From the NCBI GenBank assembly GCA_900446925.1, contig UAVY01000001.1, positions 496,001 through 560,000 of the forward strand: a stretch of 64,000 nt of DNA. Reading direction: 5' to 3'. The stretch comes from Citrobacter koseri (lineage in GTDB: Bacteria > Pseudomonadota > Gammaproteobacteria > Enterobacterales > Enterobacteriaceae). Every line of letters begins with the position of its first letter. The stretch's first letter is position 1. The notes below the pieces were generated by a model. It had not been told where the DNA came from. It worked only from the letters and a program-made list of their open reading frames with translations, and made no database searches. The position numbers and the translations under genes are program-made. Shown one piece after another: positions 22,548 through 32,946 of the stretch.

Positions 22548-23290
22548 GTGGCGACACTGTTTATTGCAGATCTTCACCTCTGCACGGAAGAACCGGCGAT
22601 CACCGCCGGTTTTCTGCGTTTTTTAGCCGGTGACGCGCGCCAGGCCGATGCGCTGTACATTCTTGGCGACCTTTTCGAAGCCTGGATAGGCGACGACGAT
22701 CCCAACCCGTTGCACCGCGAAATGGCCGCAGCCATTAAAGCCGTTGTAGATTCCGGCGTTCCCTGCTTCTTTATTCACGGCAACCGTGATTTTTTTGATC
22801 GGCAAACGCTTTGCCCGTGAAAGCGGAATGACGCTATTGCCGCAGGAAAAGGTGCTCGACCTCTATGGCCGTCGCGTATTGATTATGCACGGCGACACGC
22901 TCTGCACCGACGATGCCGGTTACCAGGCGTTTCGCGCCAAAGTTCACAAACCCTGGCTACAGACGCTGTTCCTCGCCCTGCCGCTGTTTATCCGCAATCG
23001 TATTGCCGCCAGAATGCGCGCAGGCAGCAAAGCCGCCAACAGCAGCAAGTCACTGGAGATCATGGACGTTAATCCACAGGCCGTGGTGGCCGAAATGGAA
23101 AAACACCATGTGCAATGGCTGATTCATGGTCATACCCATCGCCCGGACGTTCACGAACTGAGCGCTAACGGCAAACCCCGCGTTCCGCGTTGTTTTAGGC
23201 GCCTGGCACAGCGAAGGGTCGATGGTCAAAGTCACGCCGGATGACGTTGAGCTTCTCCATTTCCCGTTTTTAACCTCGCCCGTGAATTGA
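22548..23290 (+). CDS. lpxH: LpxH, UDP-2,3-diacylglucosamine hydrolase (frameshifted)
   Basis: Lipid A pathway enzyme cleaving UDP-2,3-diacylglucosamine to lipid X and UMP at the inner membrane. It uses a GTG start at 22548, 2 nt after ppiB. Calcineurin-type metal motifs are [29 protein letters not shown] and IHGHTHRP. Two one-base insertions break the frame: an extra T in the seven-T run near 22795 and an extra C near 23175. Restored, it is about 246 residues ending [10 protein letters not shown]. The pathway is essential. Confidence 0.94.
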
Positions 23291-23304
23291 CGACGTCATA
23301 AGGT

Positions 23305-23320
23305 ACGCAACCGTTTTCCT
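23305..23320 (+). promoter_or_regulatory. PurR operator upstream of purEK
   Basis: ACGCAACCGTTTTCCT fits the PurR consensus ACGCAAACGTTTNCNT with one change near the centre. It lies 70 nt before the purE start, where purE is known to be repressed by PurR with hypoxanthine or guanine. Confidence 0.85.
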
Positions 23321-23391
23321 TGGCGTATTTCCGTGCTATTCTCTGTGCCCTCAAAAGCCGAGAGTTGTGCACCACAGGAGTTTTAAGACGC

Positions 23392-23901
23392 ATGTCTTCC
23401 CGCAATAATCCGGCGCGTGTCGCCATCGTGATGGGGTCCAAAAGCGACTGGGCTACCATGCAGTTTGCCGCCGAAATCTTCGATATCCTGAACGTTCCAC
23501 ACCACGTTGAAGTGGTTTCCGCACACCGCACCCCCGATAAGCTGTTCAGTTTCGCCGAAAGCGCCGAAGAGAAGGGTTATCAGGTGATTATTGCCGGTGC
23601 TGGCGGCGCGGCGCATCTGCCGGGAATGATTGCGGCAAAAACGCTGGTGCCGGTACTGGGCGTACCGGTGCAAAGCGCTGCGCTGAGCGGCGTGGACAGC
23701 CTCTACTCTATCGTCCAGATGCCGCGCGGCATTCCGGTCGGCACGCTGGCGATCGGCAAAGCGGGCGCGGCGAACGCGGCGTTACTGGCAGCGCAAATTC
23801 TGGCGACACACGATAAAGACCTGCGCCAACATCTGGCGGACTGGCGTAAAGCCCAGACCGATGAGGTGCTTGAGAATCCCGACCCACGAGGTGCGGCATG
23901 A
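23392..23901 (+). CDS. purE: PurE, N5-CAIR mutase
   Basis: 169 residues, intact. It converts N5-carboxyaminoimidazole ribonucleotide to CAIR in purine synthesis. Motifs are [24 protein letters not shown] (catalytic His), [11 protein letters not shown] and PVLGVPVQS. The ATG at 23392 matches the family start. Its stop overlaps the purK start (ATGA), so the two are translationally coupled. Confidence 0.97.
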   Translation: MSSRNNPARVAIVMGSKSDWATMQFAAEIFDILNVPHHVEVVSAHRTPDKLFSFAESAEEKGYQVIIAGAGGAAHLPGMIAAKTLVPVLGVPVQSAALSGVDSLYSIVQMPRGIPVGTLAIGKAGAANAALLAAQILATHDKDLRQHLADWRKAQTDEVLENPDPRGAA

Positions 23902-24967
23902 AGCAGGTCTGCGTACTGGGTAACGGCCAGTTAGGACGGATGCTGCGTCAGGCGGGCGAACCGTTGGGCATCACCGTCTGGCCTGTCGGGCTGGACGCGG
24001 AACCTACCGCCGTCCCGGTTCAACAAAGCGTGATCACAGCGGAAATCGAACGCTGGCCGGAAACCGCGCTGACCCGCGAACTGGCGCGCCACCCGGCTTT
24101 CGTCAACCGCGACGTTTTCCCGATTATTGCCGACCGCCTGACGCAAAAGCAGCTTTTTGACAAACTCTCGCTGGCGACGGCGCCCTGGCAGTTGCTGGCA
24201 AGCCGGGACGAGTGGCCCGCCGTATTTGCGCGTCTGGGCGAACTGGCTATCGTCAAACGGCGCGTCGGCGGTTACGACGGCCGTGGGCAGTGGCGTTTAC
24301 GCGCGGATGAAACCGCTCAGTTCCCGGACGACGGTTACGGCGAGTGCATTGTTGAACAGGGCATTAACTTCTCTGGCGAAGTGTCGTTAGTCGGCGCACG
24401 CGCCCATGACGGCAGCACCGTGTTCTACCCGCTGACGCACAACCTGCACCAGGATGGGATTCTGCGCACCAGCGTAGCGTTCCCGCAGGCCAACGCGAAA
24501 CAGCAGGAACAGGCGGAAGCCATGCTCTCCGCCATCATGCATGAACTGGGTTATGTCGGCGTCATGGCGATGGAGTGTTTTATCACGCCGGAAGGGTTGC
24601 TCATCAACGAACTGGCGCCGCGGGGTACACAACAGCGGGCACTGGACGCAAAACGGCGCCAGCATCAGCCAGTTTGAGCTGCATCTGCGCGCGATTACCG
24701 GCCTGCCGTTACCGTCACCGGTCGTGGACAGCCCGTCCGTGATGGTGAACCTGATTGGCCAGCGCTCTGAATTACGACTGGCTGAAACTGCCGCTGGTGC
24801 ATCTGCACTGGTACGACAAAGAGGTTCGCGAGGGGCGTAAAGTGGGCCACCTGAACCTGACCGACAGCGATACCGATCGCTTAAGCGCAACGCTGGAGGC
24901 CTTAGTTCCCTTGCTGCCGCCGGAATACGCCAGCGGCATCATCTGGGCGCAAAGTAAGCTTAAGTAA
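23898..24967 (+). CDS. purK: PurK, N5-CAIR synthetase (frameshifted)
   Basis: ATP-grasp enzyme making N5-CAIR from AIR, bicarbonate and ATP. It starts [20 protein letters not shown]. The grasp core includes [30 protein letters not shown] and [10 protein letters not shown]. One extra G in CCGCGGGGTAC near 24634 and a further insertion near 24762 break the frame. The middle frame reads [20 protein letters not shown] and the last [19 protein letters not shown]. Restored length is 355 residues. Confidence 0.95.
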
Positions 24968-24977
24968 TACATAAAAT

Positions 24978-25007
24978 GCCGGGAAAGGAATCTTATCCTT
25001 TTCCGGC
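24978..25007 (+). terminator. Hairpin after purK
   Basis: Inverted repeat GCCGGGAAAGGA / TCCTTTTCCGGC (one G-T pair) with a six-base loop, 10 nt after the purK stop. A mixed T/C run follows, not a clean T-tract. It is probably a terminator separating purEK from selU. Confidence 0.6.
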
Positions 25008-25067
25008 TCCTCCTTCAGCGCGTAAAATCCCCATCATTGCCGTTTGTTTTTTTTTCAGGATTCCACA

Positions 25068-26156
25068 ATGAACGATGGGACGGACTATCGCGCCATTCTG
25101 GCGGCCGATACGCCTTTAATCGACGTTCGCGCGCCGATAGAATTTACGCAGGGCGCCATGCCCACCGCGATTAACCTGCCCTTAATGAATGATGAAGAAC
25201 GCGCGGCAGTCGGCACCTGTTACAAACGCCAGGGGCCGGAAGCGGCACTGGCGTTGGGCCATAAACTCGGTTGCCGGCGACGAGCGTCAACGGCGGCTGG
25301 AGGCCTGGCGAAAAGCCTGCTATTCAACATCCCCGGGGTTATCTCTGCTGCGCGCGCGGCGGTCAGCGTTCGCATATCGTACAACAGTGGCTACATGAGT
25401 CCGGGCGTGGATTATCCGCTGATCCAGGGCGGCTAACAAAGCGCTCCGCCAGGCGGCCATGCACATCACCGACACGCTGGTACAAAAACCCATGATCTTA
25501 ATTGGCGGCTGTACCGGCAGCGGAAAAACACAGCTGGTTCGACAGCAGCCGAACGGCGTGGATCTGGAAGGGACTGGCGCATCATCGCGGTTCGTCATTC
25601 GGCCGCACGCTGAAGCCGCAGTTGAGTCAGGCCAGTTTTGAAAACCATCTCGCCGTGGAGATGGTTGAAAACCGACGCCCGTCAGGAGTTGCAGATGTGG
25701 GTGCTGGAAGACGAAGGCCGGATGATTGGCGCAAATCATCTGCCCGAATGTCTTCGCGAACGCATGGCGCAGGCATCCATTGCGGTTGTGGACGATCCGT
25801 TCGAGCTGCGTCTGGAGCGGCTGCGCGAAGAGTATTTTATCCGCATGCATCGCGACTTCACCCATGCCTGCGGGGAAGAAGACGGCTGGCAGGCGTACAG
25901 CGACTATCTGCATCATGGGCTTTCCGCCATTCAGCGCCGCCTTGGTTTGCAGCGTTTTAAAGAGCTGACGGTAAAATTAGACGCTGCGCTGACCATGCAG
26001 CAGGCCAGCGGCAGTACCGACGGGCATCTGGCCTGGCTGGTGCCGCTCCTAAACGAATACTACGATCCGATGTATCGCTATCAACTGGAAAAGAAAGCCG
26101 CGAAAATCGTCTTTCGCGGCATATGGCGGGACGTTGCACAGTGGCTTCAAAACTAG
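25068..26156 (+). CDS. selU: SelU/MnmH, tRNA 2-selenouridine synthase (heavily frameshifted)
   Basis: Replaces sulfur by selenium at the wobble uridine of certain tRNAs. It has an N-terminal rhodanese domain ([20 protein letters not shown]) with the catalytic Cys in [10 protein letters not shown], and a C-terminal P-loop domain (GGCTGSGKT). The end is [16 protein letters not shown]...WLQN. The frame changes several times between about 25270 and 25680, and pieces in all three frames must be joined. From 25680 on it is open. ATG 25068 follows the poly-T stretch. It directly follows purK, with no allantoin genes between. Confidence 0.9.
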
Positions 26157-26171
26157 CGATTGCTGGCATTC

Positions 26172-26205
26172 TGCCGGATGGCGGCTAACGCCTTATCCGG
26201 CCTAC
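26172..26205. repeat. REP element between selU and sfbC
   Basis: GCCGGATGGCGGCTAACG...TTATCCGGCCTAC, one palindromic REP unit between two convergent genes. Confidence 0.88.
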
Positions 26206-26217
26206 AAATACTATGCC

Positions 26218-26886
26218 CTAATGTCTGTCGCGTTTATCGGCGCGTTTCGCCAGCCAGTCGCCGAGCATCTGTACAACCTGCACCAGAATAATCAACGCGA
26301 CCACGGTGACAATCATCACCTGGGTTTCGTAGCGGTAATAGCCGGTAGCGAATCGCCAGGTCGCCGACCCCGCCGCCGCCGACAATCCCGGCCATCGCGG
26401 AATAGCCAATCAGGCTCCACCAGCGTGATGGTCAGCCCGCGTAGCAGACCGGCGCTGGCCTCTGGCAGCAAGTACGGTGCAGATAATGCGCATAGGACTG
26501 GCGCCGAACGCTTCTGCCGCTTCGATAATCCCTTTATCAACCTCACGCAGCGCGCTATCAACCAGACGCGCATAGAACGCTATCGCCGCAACAGAGAGAG
26601 GGGACGGAGGCGGCAATCGGCCCGATGGTATTGCCGGAGCAAAAATTGCTGTGAGCGGCAACAGCAGCACCAGCAAAATCACGAACGGCACCGAGCGGAT
26701 AATGTTCACCAGAACCGAACTCACCAGATACACGAAGCGATTCTGCCAGAATAGATTCCGGTCGGTGACAAAGATAAGGAAGCCGGAGCGGCGCAGCCCG
26801 CCGACAACCGCCAGCACCGTTGAAATGCTCAGCATTTGAAAGGTTTCATTGAACGCCAGCGTTAAATCCGGCAGTAAATCATCCAC
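26218..26886 (-). CDS. sfbC: MetI-type ABC transporter permease SfbC (frameshifted)
   Basis: Inner-membrane permease of about 220 residues, about five TM segments, MetI family. It starts [20 protein letters not shown]. The permease loop that contacts the ATPase is GIIEAAEAFGASPMRIICTV. It ends MLGDWLAKRADKRDRH. GTG 26886 is chosen because GGAGGTGATTC precedes it; it overlaps sfbB by 8 nt. The frame breaks several times between about 26345 and 26640. The Salmonella name sfbC is from memory of this gene position. Confidence 0.85.
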
Positions 26887-27898
26887 GAATCACCTCCACC
26901 TGCGCAGTACGTTGCCGAATATGCGCTACCGCGGCATCCACCGCTGACGGGTTGGTGCGGCGCAGTCAGTTGCACCACTAAAATCCCCAGCGCGCGTTCG
27001 CCGATATATTCAATTTTGCCGTGCAGAATGTTCACCGCTACGCCGAACTTCACCGCCACATCAGACAACACCGGCTGCTCCGCCGAATCACCGGATAAAC
27101 AGAATTTTCAGTAACTGACCGGGCAGATGCTGGCGCAGACGTTCCGGTAACGTCAGATTGGAGGGTGTGCGACACCAGTTGCTGTGTGAAGGCGTGCTGC
27201 GGATGCGCGAAAACATCAAACACGTCGCCCGACTCCACCACTTTGCCGCCGGACATCACCGCCACGCGATCGCAGATGGACTTGATCACATTCATCTCAT
27301 GGGTGATCAGCACGATCGTGATCCCCAGCTGTTCGTTAATCTGTTTGAGCAGCGCCAGAATGGTCGCTGACGTTTCCAGATCCAGCGCGGAAGTCGGTTC
27401 GTCGCAGAGCAGTACATCTGGGATGATTGGCGATCGCGCGGGCAATCCCCACTCGCTGCTTTTGACCGCCGCTAAGCTGTACCGGAAAGCGGTTCGCCTT
27501 ATCCGCCAGCCCGACCAGCGCCAGAATTTCGGCGACGCGCGGGGCGATCTTGCTGCGCTCCATCCGGCGGATTTCAGGCTGAAAGCGACGTTTTGCGCCA
27601 CCGTGCGGGTATGCATCAGATTAAAGTGCTGGGAAAATCATCCCAATACGCTGGCGGGCTTTACGTAGATTCGCCCTTCCAGCGCAGAGATCGCCACACC
27701 GTTCACTTTTACGCTTCCCTGACTCGGGCGCGTTAAGGCATTAAGGGTACGCAGCAGCGTACTTTTTCCCGCGCCGCTGGTGCCGACAATGCCAAAAATT
27801 TCGCCCGCCGCTATCCGCAGGCTGACGTCATCCACCGCGCGGGTCGATGCGCCACGGCCTGCCGTAAAATCCACGCAGACCTTTTCAATCTCAATCAT
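26879..27898 (-). CDS. sfbB: MetN-type ABC transporter ATPase SfbB (frameshifted)
   Basis: Cytoplasmic ATPase of the importer, about 338 residues. It starts [18 protein letters not shown]. Walker A is GTSGAGKST, the signature is [15 protein letters not shown], and Walker B lies in [13 protein letters not shown]. The C-terminal part reads [17 protein letters not shown]...GILVVQLT, typical of the NIL domain by which MetN senses methionine. The frame breaks several times between 26930 and 27650. ATG 27898 follows TGAGGTGAGC. Confidence 0.86.
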
Positions 27899-27916
27899 GC
27901 TCACCTCAGAAATGCG

Positions 27917-27938
27917 AAAAGGGCAGTCGCCGCTGCCC
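27917..27938 (-). terminator. Intra-operon hairpin between sfbA and sfbB
   Basis: On the coding (minus) strand, GGGCAG and CTGCCC form a stem followed by TTTT. It lies between the binding-protein gene and the ATPase gene. Such attenuators are common after binding-protein genes and would give more SfbA than SfbB/SfbC. Confidence 0.6.
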
Positions 27939-27959
27939 GTTAATTCCCTTGCGCAGCGA

Positions 27960-28791
27960 TTATTTGTCTGCGGTCATCCATTCCGGCTTCTGGAAGGCGC
28001 TGTAAATATTCTTCGGATCGTCAATGACCGCACGGTAGGCCGGAGATTTCACCGCATCGACAATATCTTTCGCGAACGGCTTGTCGGCATCCTCACTGCG
28101 TACGGCAATGATATTTTTCAGGTTTTCATCCAGTTGCTCTTGTTTTAGCGCGCTGGAAAGATCCAGCCCCGCCGCAACGGCGAAATTACCGTTAACCAGC
28201 GCGCCGGTCACGCCATCCAGCGTGCGCGGCAGCTGTGCCGCTTCCAGCGCGTTTAAACACCAGCCCTTTCGGGTTGCTGGCGATATCACGCTCAGAGGCT
28301 TTCGTCGGGTCGATATTGTCTTTAATGGTGATAAGACCGATTGATTGCAGGAAACGCAGACCGCGCGCCAGATTGGTCGGGTCATTCGACAGGGTAATAA
28401 TGTCCCCTTTCTTCAGCTCGTCCAGGCTGTTGATTTTACGGGAATAGAACCCCATTCCGGCCGTCGGCACGACGATCAGCTTCGTCAGTTTCAGCCCTTT
28501 ATCGGCGGTGAATTTTTCAAAATAGAGCGTGTGCTGGAACAGGTTAGCGTCAATGCTGCCGTTGGATAACGCCATGTTTGGCTGAACATAGTCGCTAAAT
28601 TCGCGCACCACGACCTTGTAGCCTTTCTCTTTCAGCGTTGGCGCGATGGCCTGTTTGACCATATCGCCATACGGACCCGGCGCGACGCCGAATACAATAG
28701 TCTGTGGATCGCTATTAGCATGAGCAAATTGCAGGCCGCAGGCCAGCAAAAGCGCCCCGGCGGCAACGCGTAAACTCTGACGCAGTCCCAT
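27960..28791 (-). CDS. sfbA: NlpA/MetQ-family substrate-binding lipoprotein SfbA (frameshifted)
   Basis: Periplasmic binding protein of about 276 residues. It has a signal peptide with a possible lipobox (LLLACG), then the MetQ-family core: [40 protein letters not shown] and [18 protein letters not shown]. It ends [15 protein letters not shown] frame break lies near 28245. Its substrate is not shown by sequence: the family binds methionine or related compounds, although the Salmonella sfb name implies iron. Confidence 0.87.
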
Positions 28792-28971
28792 AACTTCTCC
28801 CTTTTAAATGTTGTGATGCAGTGCGGTACGCCGTGCGATGCGGCGTTGTTCATTTGGGCCTGAATACAAGGCTATTTGTTAACATGACACAGTTCACAAC
28901 CTGTTGTCCTTGAAATTATTTCATGATGTTGCAGAGTATGTCGTTGGAAGGGGATGGGCAGAAATGAAAAA

Positions 28972-29061
28972 GCCGGATAGCGGCATAAGTGCCTTATCCG
29001 GCCTGGACGCTCTATTATTACGCTGCACTCGTAGGCCCGATTAGCGCAAGCGCCATCGGGC
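28972..29061. repeat. REP/BIME pair between sfbA and the porin gene
   Basis: GCCGGATAGCGGC...CTTATCCGGCC and GTAGGCCCGATTAGCGCAAG...CCATCGGGC, two REP units of different subtype in opposite orientation, in the roughly 290-base gap upstream of sfbA and downstream of the porin. Confidence 0.85.
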
Positions 29062-29082
29062 ATTCGGTTTGGCAGGCGTCAA

Positions 29083-30229
29083 TTAGAAGTCGTAACGCAG
29101 ACGAACCAGGTTCATATCGCCCAGATCGTCGGTGCTGGAAGTGAATACGTGTTCGTAATCCACGCGGAAACCATAATCCAGCTGGAAGCTAATACCAACG
29201 CCATTATCAATACGCTGGTAGTTACGGCCGTTCACATATTCAATACGGTCACCCATAAAGTACGGCTGAATAGATTTCACCGCATACTGGTTGATCGGGA
29301 ATTTATAACCGGCAAAGTATTCAATACCCCATGCGTCGCCCGCAAAGTAGTCATGCGCGTCTACGCGTTTGGTGGTCATGAAGTTCTGATACCAGCCGCC
29401 GCCCAGCGCGAAGGTCCAGTTATCCGGCGTCCAGCTAAGCGCAGTACCAACGATATTTTGATCGTAGTCTTTACCGTCGCCGCCGTTACCTGGGCGCATT
29501 TCCGCACGCGTATAGTTCCACGCCGTACCCCAGGTCAGATCGTCCGTGATGTGGTAATCCGCACCCAGAGAACCGCCGCCTTTACGCTTGTAGCGCAGGC
29601 CGTTGTTCGGGTTGTAATCATCGCTGAACAGATAAGACGCGTAGAGATCGACGTCGCCGACTGTTTTCTTATACTTCAGGGATTTACGGGTACGGTAAGA
29701 ACCGTCGTAGTCGCCGTTGATACCGTTGCCTGGCGCCTGACCAATCATGTCATAGTCCCAGATATCGGTTTTTCACGCCAACCACATCATAATAAACGCT
29801 GTTCTGTTGACCGAAAGGTCAGCGTACCCCAGGTATCGCTTTTCAGACCGGTGTACAGCATACGGCGAGTGGTGTCGTTCGCGCCGTCTGCGTAGTGGTT
29901 ATCCCAGTTGAACATCGCCGGGAAGTTAACGCCCAGCTCGTAGTAGCTGACCCAGCTAATGTCATCAAACAGATAGTAATCAGCCGCGAAACGGAAACGG
30001 GGTGCCGCCATCGAAGCCATTACGTTTGTAACCATTTTTACCGTCGTCACCAGCCATATTCTGGAACTGAGGACGAATACTGCCGCCAACGGTGAAGTTA
30101 AGACGGCTCAGCGGATTACCCGCCTGTGGATCTTGTTTCAGAACAGTGATTTCCGCCTGAGATGCGAAAGACGTTAATGCCACTGCCGCCGCCGATCGAT
30201 GCCGCCAGCGCTGTTTTTTTTATTGTCAT
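29083..30229 (-). CDS. Outer-membrane porin-like beta-barrel protein (frameshifted)
   Basis: About 380 residues. It starts MTIKKTALAASIG with a signal peptide ending near SQAEI, then alternating barrel strands: LNFTVGGSIRPQFQNMAGDD, RFRFAADYYLFDDISWVSYY, SLKYKKTVGDVDLYASYLFS. It ends VRLRYDF with the C-terminal Phe required for outer-membrane insertion. Frame breaks lie near 30195, 30000, 29815 and 29770. A porin-like gene at this position also occurs in S. Typhimurium, as I recall. Substrate unknown. AAGGAAAATATA precedes ATG 30229. Confidence 0.82.
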
Positions 30230-30537
30230 TATATTTTCCTTGATAGATTTACCCGTCATTATTCGCACTGCCGGCAAAATACCGGCAACGTAAAAAACAA
30301 CGGGCATAGCCCGCTAACTATTTAGCAATTAAATATTAACTGGTATTAATCCTGTCGTGTTGGCGGGTTTTTAATGTTTTGTGCTACTAAAAATCGAGGG
30401 GTTAACAATTCGTGCCACATAGGGAGTACACACCAGTATAAACACCGGTGCGTAATCATCACGTATATAAATTATATTATTAAAACTACACACCGGTATA
30501 AAAACCGGTGTGTGATCATCACATCTATAATTAATTA
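30230..30537. other. Non-coding gap between ybbP and the porin gene
   Basis: About 308 bases, AT-rich, with no gene. Its left part should hold the porin promoter. Its right part holds two tandem 60-base repeats with internal palindromes (see 30427-30546). Short ORFs here lack coding character. Confidence 0.7.
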
Positions 30538-30546
30538 TTAAATTTG
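30427..30546. repeat. Tandem 60-bp duplication with hairpin arms
   Basis: Two copies with period exactly 60 bases, each beginning TACACACC. Copy two has a perfect dyad, ACACACCGGT / ACCGGTGTGT, around a six-base ATAAAA loop (30488-30513). Copy one has the same dyad with two mismatched pairs. Both are followed by ATCATCAC and an AT-rich tail. On the minus strand each stem is followed by a T-rich stretch. They may act as tandem terminators for ybbP or as a regulator-binding array before the porin. Confidence 0.85.
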
Positions 30547-32946
30547 GCGAAATAACGCTTTGCCTTTTAACAGACGCGCGCCGAGCCATCCGCCGCATAA
30601 TGAAAGTAATAATGCGCCGCAGACGGGCAAAATAATCCACACGCGCCAGTCCGGTTCCCACGGAAAATCGAACACCTGACTTTGCAGCACCGCCAGCGCA
30701 GTTTCCGCGCCGATCGCCGCCACCAGCCCGGAGACCATACCCAGCATGGCAAATTCACACCAGAGCGTGGTGCGCAGCAGTTTTTTGCCCGCGCCTAAGG
30801 TGCGCCAGACCACCAGTTCCTGATGACGTTGACGCATTCCGACCTGAACCTGCGCCAGTAACAACAGCATGCCGCAGGCCGTGACCAGCACCACCATCAC
30901 CTCCAGCGCCCGACTGACCTGCTCCAGCACCTGACCGACCTGTTTCAGGATCGCGCCGATATCCAGCAGGCTGATGGTCGGGAACTCGCGATTAAGCTGC
31001 GTCAGCATGCCGTTGCCATTTTCCCAACGGAAGCTGGTAAGCCAGCTCTGCGGCTGCCCGTCCAGCGCGCCGGAGGGGAAGATAAAGAAGAAGTTAGGGC
31101 GCAGACTTTCCCAGTCTACTTTGCGCAGGCTGCTGACCGTCGCGCTAAAGTCCTGGGTATCGCCCATAAAGGTCACGCGATCGCCGAGTTGTATATTCAG
31201 CCGCTTCGCCAGCCCTTCCTCTATCGAGACCTCTCCCGCTTTGGCGGCCAGCTTCCGGCGGTAATCGGATTATGATCCGGGCGCGTATCCTGCCACGTCA
31301 GGTTCAGCTCACGGTTAAGCGCTTCGTCCTGATTTCCTTCGGTCGGCAGACCATTAATCTCCGTCAGTCTCGCCCGCACGATCGGGAAGAATGCCTCCGG
31401 GATCACCTGATGCTCAGACAGGAAGGCCTTCAGCGGCACCACCTGTTCAGAAGCGATATTGATGAGGAAATAGTTCGGACTTTCCGGCGGCAGTTGTTGT
31501 TGCCAGCGATCCAGCAGATCGCCGCGCAGCACCAGCAGAAGCGCCAGCAGCATAAAAGAGAGCGAAAAAGCCGAGAGCTGGCTTAACGTGGACCACGGCT
31601 GGCGCAGCAGTCGGCTTACGGCCAGGCGCAGAGGCAGCGATGTCAACGTCATACCACGCAGCACGTTCAACAGCATCCAGCCCAGCACACCGCAAAGTAG
31701 CGCCAGCACCACCGCGCCGGCCAGCACCGCCCACAGCAACATGCTGCCGCCCATCAACCCCGCGAGCAGCGCGACGACGACAACCGTGACCACCGGAAGA
31801 TACACCTTCAGCGGCCAGACACGCGCAACCACATCACGCCGCAGCACACGCAACGGCTGCGTCGCCAGCAGCAAACGATACGGACGCAGTCCAACCAGCA
31901 AAGAAATGATGATCATCGTTCCCAGCGCCCACAGCCACGGCCAGAGGCTGGCTGGCGCAGAACGGCGGGTAACACCGGTTTGAGCAGCACCATCAGCACG
32001 TTCTCGAACAATAACCCAATGGCGCCTCCCGTCACGGCGGAAAGAGCCAGCAGCATCCCCCACTGCCCGACGATCAGCTTGCGCAGCTGCGCCCTGCCCG
32101 CCCCAGCGTTTTTGGAGGATCGCAATCAGATCGTAGCGGCTGCGGCAGTAGTGGCTCATCGCCACCGCCACCGCCGCGACTGCTAACAGCAACGTTAACA
32201 GCGCCGACAGCAGCAGGAACTGCTGCGAGCGTTCAAGCGATTTGCCCAGCGCGCCTTCATCTTGTTCCAGCCCATACCAGCGATGTTCAGGCTTAAGCTG
32301 CGGCAATAGCCACTTTTCATAGCCGTCCAACTGCTGCGGCGTACCGCCAAACTTATAACGCCACGTCACGCGGCTTCCCGGCTGTACTGCGCCCGTTTTT
32401 TCAACATCCGCAATGTGCATCATCAGGCGTGGAGCCATCTGGAAAGGGTTAAACCCGGAATCCGGCTCCTGTACCACCTCGCCAGCAATACGCAGCGTGG
32501 CGTCCACCGACGTCGATGCTGTCACCCGTTTTCAGGTTGAGGAGCGCCATCAGTCTTGGCGCCAGCAACACGGAACCCGGCTGCGGTTTTAACCCCGGCG
32601 GATTCGTTTGCAGCTCACCGTACATCGGATAAACGTCATCCACCGCTTTGACGCTGGCCAACTGCGGCGTATCGTCCGCGAAGGTCATGGTGGCGAAGGT
32701 CATCTGTTCGCCCACTTTCAGACCGCGTTTGCGCGCCTCATCGATCCACGCCAGCGGTACCTCGCGCGAACTGCGCAGCGCCCGGTCTCCGGCCATAAAA
32801 TCACGGCTTTGCTGACTTAAACCCTTTTCCATGCGATCGCTGATATTGCCCAGCGCCAGCACGCAGGCCACCGCCAGACTCAGCGCCAGCCAGACAATCA
32901 GTAAGGAAGGTGAGCGCCATTCGCGCCAGAACCAGCGTGCAATCAT
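30538..32946 (-). CDS. ybbP: YbbP, FtsX-family ABC-type permease (frameshifted)
   Basis: Large MacB/FtsX-type inner-membrane protein of about 803 residues. It starts MIARWFWREWRSPSLLIVWL (TM1). A long periplasmic domain and several TM bundles follow (VLVTACGMLLLLAQVQVGM, ELVVWRTLGAGKKLL), and it ends GKALFRQI. It pairs with the ATPase YbbA; their ATG/TGA overlap (ATGA) couples translation. Its exact substrate is unknown; LolCDE-like export or mechanotransmission is an inference from family. Frame breaks lie near 32510, 32105, 31985 and 31255. Confidence 0.92.
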
